From Diphasiastrum complanatum (Eukaryota; Streptophyta; Lycopodiopsida; Lycopodiales; Lycopodiaceae): DNA of 64,000 nucleotides. Each line of letters starts with the position of its first letter. Position 1 is the first letter of the stretch. Shown here one piece after another: positions 12,881-25,254 of this stretch. The stretch spans positions 18,665,783 to 18,729,782 of the forward strand of contig CM055109.1 in NCBI GenBank assembly GCA_029204225.1, read 5' to 3'. The notes beneath the pieces are model-generated. The model did not search any database, was not told where the DNA came from, and saw only the letters and a list, made by a program, of their open reading frames with translations. The position numbers and the translations under genes are program-made.

Positions 12881-13640
12881 CTATATTTGAGGTGTAAGGG
12901 AAAGCTCCTCAAGATCCTGCTTAGAAGTCAAACACTCGAGAACACACTATGGAGCAAAACCACCGAAGCAACTAGAAGCCACCGATCAATCTCCAGTAGC
13001 CTCACCCCCAAGCCATGAGATAGGAGACAAGTGTAGAAAGAGAGAAACTAGCAATGAAAGAACTCTCTTTTTCTTGGAGGCCCTCACTCATACTTATAGG
13101 CAAGAGTGAGGGCTTGTCAAAGATGGGCTTTTTGGGACATACTCTCAAAAGTTCGAATATTCTAGTTTAAAAATAAAAACTAGAAAAATTTGTTGGACCT
13201 CAATGCTTAGCCTCAAATCCATTTTTTAATGAGCATCCTGAAAAGTCGTTCAAAACAGAGATTTTTCCAACCCTAGGTCAGGTTGGATCGGTTCGGATTT
13301 TTACGACCCTTCACTAAATTATCTGGGCGTGTTTGGATCGGGTCTAATTTTTTCGACCCTGGAGAATTCGACTCTCAGCAAAATTTTTGACCCCTTTTTT
13401 TTTTGTTTTTGGACTCTTGTCTGGATGAATACTGGTGTTATAGATGCCTTGGGCTCTCCTACCACACTCATCAAATGTAAAGGGGCAGAGAACTCCCCTT
13501 GTTTTTTCTTTCTCATTGGACAGTGAGATAAAGGTGTTTGTACCCACAATCTCGGCATAGTACAAAGTTGCCTTGTGGCTTGTTAGGGCACTCTGTGATT
13601 CTATGGTTCTATCCGCATCCATAACACTTGATGGGAGCTC
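12881..13640 (-). repeat. Probable decayed LTR / leader sequence
   Basis: This interval lies immediately upstream (in + coordinates) of a minus-strand copia gag remnant. It contains a 10-bp-arm inverted repeat around 13080-13113 (GCCCTCACTC ... GAGTGAGGGC) whose loop carries CTTATAG, which reads CTATAAG on the minus strand. That arrangement resembles an LTR core promoter. LTR boundaries are not resolvable. Confidence 0.3.
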
Positions 13641-14380
13641 TAGATCCAGCATCGAAGCTCATTGGTAACATTCATCTTTATCATATGTAGAGCTCTTTTG
13701 GCCCTCTTGTCATACCACATTTGATCTTGTTGTGTTGTTGGCCTCTCTTCCAAACCTACAACAATATCCAAAACATCATTCATCTCAAGAAGTGATTCCA
13801 TTTTTCACTTTCCAAAATGAATAGCTACTTGAGGTAAGCCTATCATTGGCTTCCAACATGACTCCAATTGATGTAGCCATGTAGCAATGACCTGATCTTC
13901 TCTTCCAAACTGTTTCAATGCACAAAGTACTCCTTTGAACAACAACAAATGCTTTCAAAAGGAAATCACAAAGAGATGAAACCTCTCAATTCTCTTCTAG
14001 CACTTATACCAAGCAAATCAACACATAAAATAGTGAAATCTTGATCAACCTATGATCTATCCTCAATCTAATGACTCTTGCCACTTCCTAAGATTGAAAC
14101 ACACTCAAATGAAGTTCAGTAACCTCACAATCTAGAAATCCAATCAAAATTAGGGTTTTGACAAAATCACAAAAAATTGATTATTTCAATTTATCTTGTA
14201 GCCACCACTTAGGCTTTTCCAATGGTCTAAAAATTGGCCATTTCCAGTAAGTAATGTGTAAAATCCGAATTGATCAAGAATATAATCCTAAATAGAGTTT
14301 TGATCTACAAAAGATCCAATCTACATATGCAAGAAACTCGATTTTGGTGTAGAATCCAATCTAGCATGCCTAGCATATTG
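13641..14380 (-). pseudogene. Ty1/copia gag N-terminus plus leader, truncated copy
   Basis: By eye this sequence runs nearly collinear with 34,430-35,180, which holds the gag start and untranslated leader of the better-preserved copia element at 31.9-35.9 kb. Shared blocks include the stretch around the gag ATG (MATS-type start on the minus strand) and the leader words that follow it. Only the first part of gag and the leader remain. No zinc knuckle, protease, integrase or RT follows. It is a second, truncated copy of the same family. Confidence 0.75.
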
Positions 14381-14399
14381 ATATTGTTATGGCCATATT

Positions 14400-14873
14400 C
14401 AACTAAGGACATGGAATAGTCCTAATATGGTAGACCGGCCCTCCAGTATTTGAGTTTATTGGTCACACCTAGATTTTATTCCACGTCGAGGCCTGTTAGT
14501 GACGTGTAGGCTTGAGAGGACCCAGACACTCTAATTGAGACATATGGAGTAGTGCATGTACGTGTGACTGATATAGGCAGGAGGTATGCATGTAGAGCTG
14601 AAACCTATTTATAGTTGACCTGCATGGGGATTGCATGTGCTCATGCACAGAATCCTACTCTCTATATATTGAGGTAGTGATTATCCCGTCGATGACTTGG
14701 TCTAGGTTACCTATTGAGCTCTTCTCCTCTTGCTGTCACAATGGCATGGCTTGGGGGCTAGATCCAGGAGGATTCTCCAAGAGGGATCTAGGTCTGGTTG
14801 GATGGTTTTGCTCCACAATCTCTCTTGTGTTTTCCTATCCTCATCTTAGGGGTTTTCCCTAGTGGTCTTTACA
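14400..14873 (+). repeat. LTR A (plus orientation), right end followed by a PBS-like site
   Basis: The segment ends CCCTAGTGGTCTTTACA and is followed at once by TTAGTATCAGAGC. The latter is a near match to the initiator-Met tRNA primer-binding word TGGTATCAGAGC seen in plant LTR elements. TATA-like words (TATTTATAG, CTATATATTG) lie upstream. The left boundary is approximate. No coding region follows: 180 bp later an inverted copy of the same LTR end begins. Confidence 0.65.
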
Positions 14874-15054
14874 TTAGTATCAGAGCACTCTACCACCAAG
14901 TTTGAAAAGCATGCTTTACACAAGAATTAGAGAATCCAAACCCAATTTCCCTTGAAAAACAACACTCCAACCGGGATGTGAATCCAAGTGCGTTCCAATT
15001 CCGATTTGATGTAGAAATTCTCTCCATCCCATCCAAAAACCGCATCTTAGTTGG

Positions 15055-15460
15055 GCTTTGATACCAATGTAAAGACCACTAGGAGTATTCCCTAGTGGTC
15101 TTTACAAATATCTTCTCCAAATCATTGATAGATGTGATTGCTTCTATAAAGTCCTACACATAGGATACTAGTCTAAGCATACCAATCGAAGCAACAACAC
15201 AAGGGAACAGGTGGTGAATAAACCATCCCAACCAAACCTAGATCGTACGGATCTAGCCCCCAAGCTATGGATCAACCACAGTCATGACAAGAGAAATCAC
15301 ACTAGCAGCATGTAGCTACCAACACATAGTCAAGCATACACTAGTGAGAGCCCAATAGGTACACTTATACCCTCCAAGGCCCATGCACCACTAGTAGTGC
15401 ACTGTGACACCTCACTGGACACCTCTAAAGCCTACGTTATCCAGTTCTCTAATGACTCGC
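15055..15460 (-). repeat. LTR B, inverted partner of LTR A, with PBS-like site
   Basis: Positions 15055-15067 read, on the minus strand, TTGGTATCAAAGC, a primer-binding-site-like word. They directly follow an LTR end (reverse complement of TGTAAAGACCACTAGG at 15068). Farther right, blocks such as the one around 15,210-15,270 match the reverse complement of LTR A at about 14,745-14,835. The end itself is a 16-bp hairpin with a six-base loop (15068-15106). LTRs A and B therefore stand head to head with only leader-like sequence between them. Confidence 0.65.
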
Positions 15461-16346
15461 TGATAGACCCATACCAACACTGATGAGGAAGAATGAGGAT
15501 CACAATCGTGAAGCTTTCACGAAGGAACCACGACTCTCTTACACTAGGATGGAGTTCAGATGCGATCGCTGGACACTACCAGTTGAATCACTCCTACAGT
15601 TCTCCAGAGTGTAGTCAGGCACTGCTGATCTACGTTTATAAAATTAATACAACATTCAACATAGTTTCAACCAAGGTGCGGAATTCAAATGAACAAGAAA
15701 ACTTAGACACACGAATAAACAGCAGATGCATTAGCATTCGAGATCAAACACCGCAAGAAAATCATCTATATTGATCTTTCTCTGATTTCTTCAAGCACTG
15801 CATGCAAATCCACGTAGTGTGTTGGCGTGGGAGAAACACAGTTCTTTCACGAGCAATCGTCTCACTTTACTAGCGGACAGTTGGATCTACAGATCCTAGA
15901 CAGAATTGTCTTCGCACGTAGGCGAACATGTATTTTATATTTTTGTCTTGATTGCTTTCTTACATCAGACTACTACATTACGCTATATGTGTACTCTGTT
16001 GATCTATACGTCAAGTATAATCCAGTAAGTATAGTCGTTCTATGTAAATCTAAAATTAGAGTGATTAAGCATCTACAACTAATCAGGAAATTACAAGAGT
16101 GGTAGATTAGCCACGACCTAAAATGTATCTACTGATGTCATGCCATCAGATCATATATTTGTACTTCTGGGTACTTGTGTGATCTTTGCTGGTACTCTTT
16201 GGAGCGTGAGGGCAAAACGGGCTTCGCGACATTTTTTGTGTTGCATTGTTGGTTTCGTTTCCACCGTTGGTTTCATTTTGCTCGTCTACTTTTCTCTCGT
16301 ACTGGACCGTAAAAAATTCTCGTGCCAGACCGGAAACAATTCTTGT
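15461..16346. other. Decayed LTR-type sequence between LTR B and a copia fragment
   Basis: No coding segment is supported. It probably includes the remainder of LTR B and, towards 16.3 kb, the LTR of the adjoining minus-strand copia fragment, whose polypurine-like tract lies near 16,520-16,530. Confidence 0.35.
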
Positions 16347-17200
16347 TCATGAACCTTTTGTGTTCGCGAACCGTTCATCTTCGTCTCCTTTGACTTTCGT
16401 GTTCATGAAAATTTTCGTGTTTCGTGTCTCCTGACTTTCGTGTTCGCGAACATCTTCGTCAGGCCGAGGGCTGAAAGCTAACAAGGCTTTGTAAACAGAA
16501 ACATTTTGTTTCTTTAGCTCCCTCTCAAAGCATGATAGCTTTATGATCCGGAGACTTCTCCTTTGTCTCTCAAAGAGTCCTTTGTCAAGGGCTTTAGTGA
16601 AGATGTCAACAACCATGTCTTTCGTTCCGATGAAGGTGGTCTGCAGCATCTTCTTTTCAATTAGATCCCTAATCAAGTGGTACTTGATCGCAATGTGCTT
16701 CGTTCTGGAATGGAACAAAGGATCTTTCGTCAGGTGTATTGTAGAGGTGTTGTCCATCTGCAAGACCAGGGCCTCGTTCCTTGTTTTGTCTAATTCGTCC
16801 ATGAACTGCCTTAGCCAGATTATTTCGTTGGCCATCTTTGCTGCCGCAACATATTCTGCTTCATAGGATGATTGGGCTACAACGGTCTGCTTCTTGCTGA
16901 CCCAGAGAACTGTTGCTCCTGATGCGATGGTGCATCCTCCTGAGACGCTTTTACAGTCGTCCTTGAGAGATGCCCAGCCAACATCGCTGTAGGAAAGTAT
17001 CCTGAAACCTGCATCATGACAATAACACAAGCCATAATCCCTCGTTAATTGAAGATATTGCAAAATGCATTTTGCAATCTTCCAATGTGTCGAGCCTGCA
17101 ATTTGTGCAGAATTGGCTCATCTTGAACACTACATAAGCAATATCAGGACGTGTGTTGTCTGAAAAAGGTACATCAGTGATCCTATCAGCTTCTTGTAAG
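16347..17200 (-). pseudogene. Ty1/copia RT C-terminus and RNase H fragment
   Basis: Minus-strand reading gives the copia hallmarks TRPDIAYVV (end of RT), then a +/-1 frame change near 17,070, then LTRDYGLCY, YSDVGWASLKDDCKSVSG, WVSKKQTVVAQSSYEAEY and SRTKHIAIKYHLIRD. These are the RNase H motifs including the D-E-D residues. A purine-rich GAGAGGGAG tract after the end, near 16,525, fits the polypurine tract that precedes a 3' LTR. Gag, protease, integrase and most of RT are missing. The left part of the ORF runs on into gypsy gag without a stop. Confidence 0.85.
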
Positions 17201-19329
17201 GTGTGAGCTACATTTGTTCTCTCTCTCTTCTCAGTCTTTGGACACCCTTCCATCCACTCTTTCCTAGGTGGGTCTGTCCGTAACTCTCTCTGGGTTGCCG
17301 ACAGCACGCTTGCCCTAGTCCCCTCAGGCACACTTGCCCTTGTCCCCTCAGGTATGAGTGCTCCTATTGGGTGTGTCAGGGGACTATTGTCGTTGGTCTC
17401 AACTCGTCTATCCAGAGAGGTATTCTCATGATATCTAGACCACAGGTCTATATTCTTACTAGTTTGGGCTTCCTGATTGGCTAGCCCATAACGGTGTAAA
17501 TTTGACCCACTCCCATGTGTCCCTCCATAATCCCCCACAAAGTTACGTAATAACTCAATGCTACTTGGCTCTCTCTCTTCCTCAACACATTCTTCTTTGA
17601 ATAATTTTGAGGGTCCAATCCTCTTGTAGGTGTCATGTGGTAGTCCCGTATGATGTAATTCTCTCATTCTTGGCAACTCGTGCCCTAGTGTCTGTCGGCT
17701 ACTATCTGGCATCAGATTTCTCATGGCCTGACATTCACGTGTGGTGATGTGTGCTTCCTCTACAATTGTGGCTCTAGATATTGCCTCTTCCAATGATGAG
17801 ACTCTAGATTGGTGTACCACTAATTGGATATTACTCGACAGTCCTCTCAAGAAGCTATCAAGTAGTAGTTGTAGAGGTAATAGCATTGTAAAAATTAGGT
17901 CCAACTGGTGCACTAATCCTTCGAATCGTCTAGCATACTGATGCACAGTTTTTGTATATGTTTGTTGTATGGTAGCTAGGGCAAATATCAGACTATCTAG
18001 ATTATAAGTGCCTCTGAATTCTCTAAAGAATTCCTGATATACTCCTCAAGTGTGCTGATAGAAGCTCTAGGTAGAGTATGGTACCATCTCCTGGCTGTTC
18101 TGACCAAAGTAGTGGTGAACAACATCATTTGATGCGCAGGACTCACCCTATTCACGAGCATTAGTGTTTCAAAAATCTCGACATGTCCATGGGCATATGT
18201 CTTCATTCCCGTGAAATTGTGATAGGAGACCTACTATTTCAAGTATCCCCCCAATGTCATTTGGGACAACTATTGGCTCAGTCACCCTCCTTACTCTCGA
18301 AGTGATAGGCATAGGGCTAGGTGCTGGCACAGTCAGGTGAGCTATGGGCATATCATCATTCTCATATAAAATTTCTTCCACAACAATCTTCTTGTCATGG
18401 TTGGTCTCGATCGAATTTAAGTTCAATTCGATCCTACTCTCTGCCATTGACTCAAATCTTGGGTCCTCCCTTATGACTTCTTCCTCAAGTCCTTCATCCG
18501 AATTTGATTGAACTTTGCTTTCAGACGTGGCTTTCCACTCAGATACTGTGTCCTCCTCCTCTAGAGTTGGCTCAATTTCATTTTCCGACATGGTCTCCCA
18601 CTCCGATCCTTCACTATAACTCTCAACTGAATTAAGCATCTCCTCCTCACTGTCATAATGTGTCGAGGGCCTACCTATCTCTACTTCTGGCTGGCAGTCA
18701 TCTATGTGGATATCTAACTGTGTTTTCCATTCTTGTAGTGATATCGCTATTGTTATTTGTAGATCAGTGGTGCTATTCTCATGATCTTCAAGGAAAGTTA
18801 TGTTTGTGAGCTCTTGTGGTGGCTGTTCCTGAGTGTCAACTACTTTTGGTAGTACAAGAGGTGCATCTTCTGCTAAACTCCTGCTATCTGTAGCTAGACG
18901 TGGTTCTCTAGGCAATAGACTAGCCTCTTGTAATGAAATTTCTATAGCCAGGTCTAGTTCTGCATACGAGAATCCTCCTAGGTCTAGTTGTGGTCCTTCG
19001 GGCTCTAGCTGAGATTGGATCAAGAGGTCTTCTAGTATGACGTGCTTGTCTTCAGAGTCCATGTCTAGCCCTAGCGATGTAAGGTCTTCTCTTCCATACT
19101 CTTCTTGACCAAGGGCCTCTAAAAATGCGTCAATGGCACTGGTAAGTCCTTCTTCAGTCATTACCTCTAGTGTATCCATCGATATATCAGGCTCAGAGAG
19201 CATTTTCTTCCCCTCTAATTCTAGAGGAGGCATTTCATCCTCACCTGCCAAGTAGATGCTTGTGCCTAGAGAAAGTCCCAAATCGTCTCCCACCATATCT
19301 ACTTTCTCATTAGGCGCGTCTATAGTCAA
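17200..19329 (-). pseudogene. Ty3/gypsy gag with a long acidic N-terminal region, frameshifted
   Basis: An open stretch at 19329-18169 gives 386 aa very rich in Glu and Asp, with repeated EISLQE/AISLQE motifs. It passes by frameshift into a capsid-type segment (LFTTTLVRTARRWYHTLP, LVHQLDLIFTMLLPLQLLL, RGLSSNIQLVV) typical of plant retrotransposon gag. A 10-codon repeat (EGTRASVP, EGTRASVL) occurs near 17,330. No zinc knuckle or protease follows. The reading frame instead enters a copia RT/RNase H fragment near 17,200. The acidic region could be an N-terminal gag extension or a separate upstream ORF. At least two frame changes (about 18,190 and 17,970) make it non-functional as a unit. Confidence 0.7.
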
Positions 19330-20320
19330 AAGTCCACAAAAAAGTTTCTCAATAATGAGAAAGATTTCATTGTTATCATACCAAAATTCTCCATTACTTT
19401 TAGAACTAGTGTTGGTAGGACTTGGTGGGTAGCATACTTTATTCCTCTACCAACCTCTGTTGAGTAGTGGGTATCGTAAAAATTTCCACAGTCCAACTAG
19501 GAGTTCTACCATCTTGAGGTATGAGGTCTTCATTAATTCTAGCAAGGGTTATGTGGTACCTCAGGCTCCCATCCTATGGCTACTGAAGAGCGGGTTGGCT
19601 AAGTGCATGGCTTCCTAAACACACTAGTAGTGGGATTAGCGCTTGCGCAATGCTAACTACCTTGTCTAGTGGCTGCATGGTAATCACATTGGTGTAGTAA
19701 AGTCGTTTGGCTTTAGTTCGTTGTGGTATCCCTATTATGTCCTATCTAGGGCGATACTCCTTTCTATCGGATAAAGGTCAACTTGTACAATAGTGTGCAA
19801 GATTTGTGTTTCTCCCAACTCATCCCATAGATTTTCCAAATCTCGTTAACAAATGTCATGCGTCTGGCAAGTCAACCAACATAATTGACCAATCAACAAG
19901 TTGCAACTAGCAACGACAACATAATGCTATAATAACTGACAAGGCCCTGAGGTGAATGTTCTCTTTGTGGGATCGCACACATCACTGTGTGATGCTAACC
20001 ACTTCAACTTGTAGTAGCACGATACTGATTTTTAGATTGTACAAACATGCTAGCTTGGGGCAACGGTCTAAACCATATAATCGTTCTAAAGACATGCAAT
20101 CTGAGACACATCAAAATTTGTAGATCATTAGTAGTATGACTACCCTTCTAGCAATATTCCCTTATCAAGTGTCTCTCGGCAAATGCACCAATGTTAAGCG
20201 TCTGGTGGGTCAAATAACATAAGCAACCCACAAATGGCTAATTCGTACAGTTCACAGCCCTACGTATAATCACCCTTCAAACAATAGCCCATTATCAAAT
20301 TCCTCCGGGCAGACACACCA
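19330..20320 (-). other. Leader of the gypsy gag element, ending in a PBS-like site
   Basis: About 1 kb of non-coding sequence between the gag start and a putative LTR end. Minus-strand reading at 20326-20305 gives TAACA (LTR end) then TTGGTGTGTCTGCCC, a primer-binding-site-like word. A related ACCAATGTTA word occurs near 20,188. Confidence 0.4.
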
Positions 20321-20321
20321 A

Positions 20322-21010
20322 TGTTAGGGCCTATTTTGACGGGGGGTTGGTCCAGCCAAACGTCCTAAAAGGGTCAAGAGGCCCCACCTCTAATGGTGGT
20401 TCAGCCCTACGTGAGCAATAGAGGATTTGCCACTTCCAACCCTGATAGCCTTCTCTATTGCCTCGTGCTCCCCAACCGATGAAAGTTTTCCAGACTCTCA
20501 AAGATACAGTTGCAAGGAGGGGTTGCTGTCAATTTTGGTGCAATGATTCACTAGCTTTCTAGGGTTACGGTTCCATAAAACTTCTTATCACTAATTCGCA
20601 TTAGGATCTTGCTAATGTCTCTTTCTCCATTGAATTTGGCTTACAGTTAGTAAATGTTAAAAATTCCCAATTCTATCTTGACTAGTTTTGGTCATATAAC
20701 TTGTAAATAGTTAGATGGTCATGATGTGGCTTGTCACACGTGCCAAATAGCATAGGATTCCATTCATAAGGATGTTCTCAAGTATACCTAAGTGTTAGAA
20801 CCTTTGGAATGAGTCCAAATTATGCTTAGATACAAGGGAGAAAAAATAGGAGCTATTTTTGGTAATTTTTGCATTGTTGAGGGATCTCCAAGATTCCAAC
20901 CCTAACTTGGTAGGGATGAAAGATCCACCAAAATTAGCATTAGGGATAGGTTTAGGGCTACTCATACCTACCCAAAACCGTGATGGATCATGTATATATA
21001 GGTGATGATA
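20322..21010 (-). repeat. Probable gypsy LTR
   Basis: It starts (3' end of the LTR on the minus strand) beside the PBS-like word at 20305-20321. A TATATATA box at about 20,992 lies roughly 670 bp upstream of that end. The far boundary is not visible and no partner LTR was found. Confidence 0.35.
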
Positions 21011-23719
21011 TCTCACCAAAATTAATCAAGCAATTTCATGATTTTTCTCTCATAATGGTGCAATTGCTCTCTATGTTCATAATTGTTTGAGTACTTGTGA
21101 TTACTAATGATTATAGGATTGAATGTAGGTCTGGTGTACAGTACTCAGACTGTGGGAGGCCGTACTTTCACACGTGTGAAGCCTTCTTCAAGGATTTGGG
21201 CCATTTAGTGAGGTTCAAGCATAGATTTTTGATGGATTTTGATGGTTCAACTTGTGCTAATCTTATGAAATCATAATCTATTGTTTCCCTCATCATTTCA
21301 AGTGTTTTAGGATCCTTATTTGCTGTAATTTTTACAGTAAAAATCTTACATGGGCTTGAAACTGATTTATTGCCTATGATGTGCTTGTGGGGTGCAAGTT
21401 ATACACACCACTTTGTTTGATAAGCGGTGGTATTTTCGCCGACCATCGAGTCTAGGTATTTCGTTAGACAGTAACGATGGCGGGTGTGACTAGTGTGACG
21501 CTTAACCAAGGCGGTGTATTTCAATTGCGGATGGTGGACGACCCGCTCTGGTGTTTCGCAGAGGTCGGATTCAGTTGACAAAACCCAAAAAAATGTGTCA
21601 CAACTTGACGATCCTGTATAGTCATTTTACTAACCGAAAATATGCCGGATGACTTAGTAAAACATCAAATTGTGAAAAATCCTTTTCTTACTCTGCCCTA
21701 ACACATGTACTCCAATGCGACGTTAACAACACATGGCCCAAATTTTTTCCAATTTCATACATTGAAAACAACAACAAATAGGTAAATCACTCATATATAC
21801 CCACAGCCTAGCTATAATCTCAACCCAATTTTTGTACTCGTGATAGTGCCAAATGTTTCAGTATTGATATCAAAACTAATTATTCGGTTAAGGGAATGCG
21901 AATGTACGATTCAATCACCCTAGGAACGATGGACTCAAACATAATACACACCCAACAATGATGGTTTTATCGTTTTAAGAAAGTATGATTAATTCTTAAA
22001 ACTCAAAATCCGAAAATACTTTAGAAACCCTTCTTCAAACCAAAATTGTTTATGGCTACATACCACACTCTATTCCAACTAAAAAAAGACAGCGTACGAA
22101 CTGATTGTGAAAATCTTACCTCAATGTGCCATTAGGTAGTCGTTCCGTGGAAACTCTAGTCATGAACCTTGTAGCAAAAATCAAAGCCAGACATGTTGAT
22201 GCGGTTTTCTCCACTTTACGCGTGTCCGATCGAATTGGTGTAAAAAGAAAAAATGAAAAAAAATTAAAGTTTCTAGAATATGATTGGTGTGATTGAAATG
22301 TTAACGGTTCAGTTGAGAGAAAACTGAACCGAAAATCTGTAAAAAAAAACAGGCCAGAAAAATACAATGGCTAAAAAAATCAGCAACCCATCACTCACAC
22401 CAAGCCCTCAAGCAATCCATCCCACTCATTCAAGATATAATCCTACTAGTATGACAATGGACTACAACCAACCAACCAATCCTCACCATGAAATCACTCT
22501 CACCCATCAATCCTCTCAACAAAAGCAAGTAAACATCCTCTCCAAGTAATTTGAAGCACTCAACTATGAACTCACACTAGTAATGAGGTCCAAGCAATCA
22601 ACACAAACAACCACAATCTCTCACTCCTCAACATGAGCAAGCAAGCATAGTAAGTAACATCACCCCCAAACCACAAGACAACTACAACTCTCAACTCTCA
22701 ACTCTCAAACATACCCACTCTTAAAATCCTCACTCAGAAAAGTACTAACATTTAAAAGTACTAACTCTTCACATCATCTCATTATTATCCAACTATCATT
22801 GAGCTATTTCAAGCAACACACAGTCCTTCTAACCAACCCACCAACATTGAACTCACCTCAGGCAATCAACCACTCTCTCCCCCCCTCATAATCTGTTGGT
22901 GGGGATGTTGTTGTTGGTAACTATTCATGCTCAAGATTGGACCGACGTGTGGAACACGTAGTTGAAAACACGTTGAACATGTGACTAGACTAAAGATTGA
23001 ACAAATTTTAACTAGATTTGTTTTGATCTTGCTGTAGTTGACTCGAAGATGAATTTGGCAATGAGATGTAGGAATTAACTCTGACATGATCTGTACTTAG
23101 CGGATTTGGAATATGCTCAAAAATCCGAAACTTTGTATAAGGTGATTTGAAGATTGATAGAGGAATGACAAGTTATTCTTGAGATATGCTACATGATGTC
23201 TCTTGTTCAATGGCTATCCTTGATGAACTAAAAACAAATTCAGAAAAAGATATGCAATTAGAAGAAATTACCAAATCACAAAATTATAAAAAAATAAACA
23301 AGGAAGATACCAATGCTACACAGAGTGAAAGCCGTAGAGCACTCGTCAAACAAAAAGTCATTCATCAACATGTATAATTCACCTTGACAATTGCAATATG
23401 CCATTGGTTTTGTGACACTAAAATTTACCATCCGTGATAGCAAAAGTTATAAGATATAGTGTGAGATGTAGGTATGGGTGAGGAACTATGTCCTGAGTAC
23501 CTCTCTGAGCAAGAGATTCAGAACCGAATCTCTATCTCGATTTCTGAATCTTAGATTTATTGTATATGGCACATTGGAAATCTTATCAACATGTGGAAAT
23601 ACAAATAGATTTGAGGTTGCAGAAGGAGAGAAAAACTACCAATTTGCTATGGAGGTTACTCTTGGTTGGACATTGTAGCAGATGACGGAATATCGGTTTC
23701 GCTTTCCTCCTGGAAGGAC
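21011..23719. other. Region without a recognised gene
   Basis: AT-rich DNA with stops in all frames. It includes C/A-rich low-complexity sequence (22,370-22,860) and no supported domain. It is probably further decayed retrotransposon leader or LTR sequence. Confidence 0.4.
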
Positions 23720-24950
23720 TCATGTCATATCAGTGTCTTTTGCATTATGGAGCTGGTGAATTGCGTGGTAATGTAGAAGTTTGCAAGAAATTTCTCGAGT
23801 GAGCAGCATGTCTAACTGTTGGGTGCTATAGTGCTCATGTTGTGTTGTTGTGAGGATTTTATTGGGAGTCATAACTAACATGTCGGGTAGGTAGGATCTT
23901 GTTGGGTTGTTTTGGACAATCTTTGAAACTGTATTTTCTGACACAATCGGATACTCGGCGTGGTACTTAATCTTGACTGGGCAATCAACCATGAAATGGT
24001 CGGTTTCACCACAGATGAAATATTTGTTGTTCAATGGCCCTTGTATAACGTCATAGCCATCTTGTATGGCTAATGGTGCTAGAGCTTCTGGTGGATATTC
24101 ATAATAAGTCAAGGAATTTCCATATTGTGACGGTTGTTCTTCATATTGTTGGATGGTATGTGCTTGGATAGGCTGATATGAAGGACAAGCATCAGCAAGA
24201 TGCGTAGCCCGACAATGTGGGCACCATATTGGTTTTTGTCTATAAGATACCTGTGTAGGGTTTGGCTGACCAGGCAAGCTACTTTGGATAGACTTCAGGG
24301 TAGTGTGAAACCTATTGGTGAGTTTCTCCATATGTAGTTGATGTTGACTCCAACTGAGATTTCCAAAGTTGATCTCGGGTATCCTCGATCGGCTTCGACT
24401 CACGGATAGGAGCACGTGGCATTCTCCTTTCTCTGGATTCATCAACATCTGATTCATCATCTTCCTTCTTGATGGCATCAGACATAGCTAGCTTTAGGCT
24501 CATATATTCATATTGGATTTAAGCTCGTGTCTAATCCATCTTGGAAGGCCGACTAAAAATCAAATGATGAGCATCTGTTCGGTAGGCTATTCTTGTACTT
24601 GAGTTTTGAGACGTTTAAAATGTTCGATATAGTCTCATACATGTTCGTCTTTTGCCAGCTTAATTTTACTCAATTTGACAAAAGGGCTCTCGATCAAGTG
24701 AAAGGGCTTAAAACGCTTGATAAAAGACTCTTTCAAAACTGACCAGTCTGTCTTATCTTCACAATCAAGGTTGAAAAACCAATCACGTGCTTTAGCAATC
24801 ATGGTCATTGAAAACAATTGGACTATAGCATCGGGAGATGTTTTGCCATACACATCACATGCATTCTCAAATATTTGCAAAAATTTGAGGGTCCGAAGTA
24901 TCGTCAAACTTTGGTAGATCTAGCTTGGGTGTACATCTCTCTAGATGAGC
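23720..24950 (-). pseudogene. Ty3/gypsy gag with two degenerate zinc knuckles
   Basis: On the minus strand, 24907-24635 carries a capsid core (LFSMTMIAKARDWFFNL, WSVLKESFIKRF). After a frame change, 24478-23720 continues with CPHCRATHLADAC and YFICGETDHFMVDC. The second is a CCHC knuckle in which the first Cys has become Tyr. The first has three rather than four residues before the His. The piece ends in a stop. Protease and pol do not follow on this strand. A gypsy pol of opposite orientation starts 3.5 kb away at 28.4 kb. Confidence 0.8.
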
Positions 24951-25250
24951 TCCGTGAGTGGCAGAAACACCATTAAGATCGGTTCGGACTTGGGAGGGTT
25001 TAGCACCAAAAGAATGAGCTCGTGCTCATGAAGACTCAGCTCTATCAGGTTCTTGTCCCTCAAATGAGTTTGTGGATGGCTCGTGGAGTTGAGACCGCAT
25101 TCTGTAGAACCTATGACGTCTGATTTATTTAGCTGTAGGAGGCTTGATCTCGTATGGATAATGCTCTGGTATTTCAGAATTTGTATGTGGGTCCATTTGA
25201 TAAGATCTTGTTTTTGTGATTATTTGGGTTTTTTTTTTTGTATGGGGTCA
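24951..25250 (-). other. Sequence between gag and the TCGA array
   Basis: No supported coding region. By position it is leader or gag N-terminal sequence of the adjacent minus-strand gypsy fragment. Confidence 0.35.
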
Positions 25251-25254
25251 AAAA

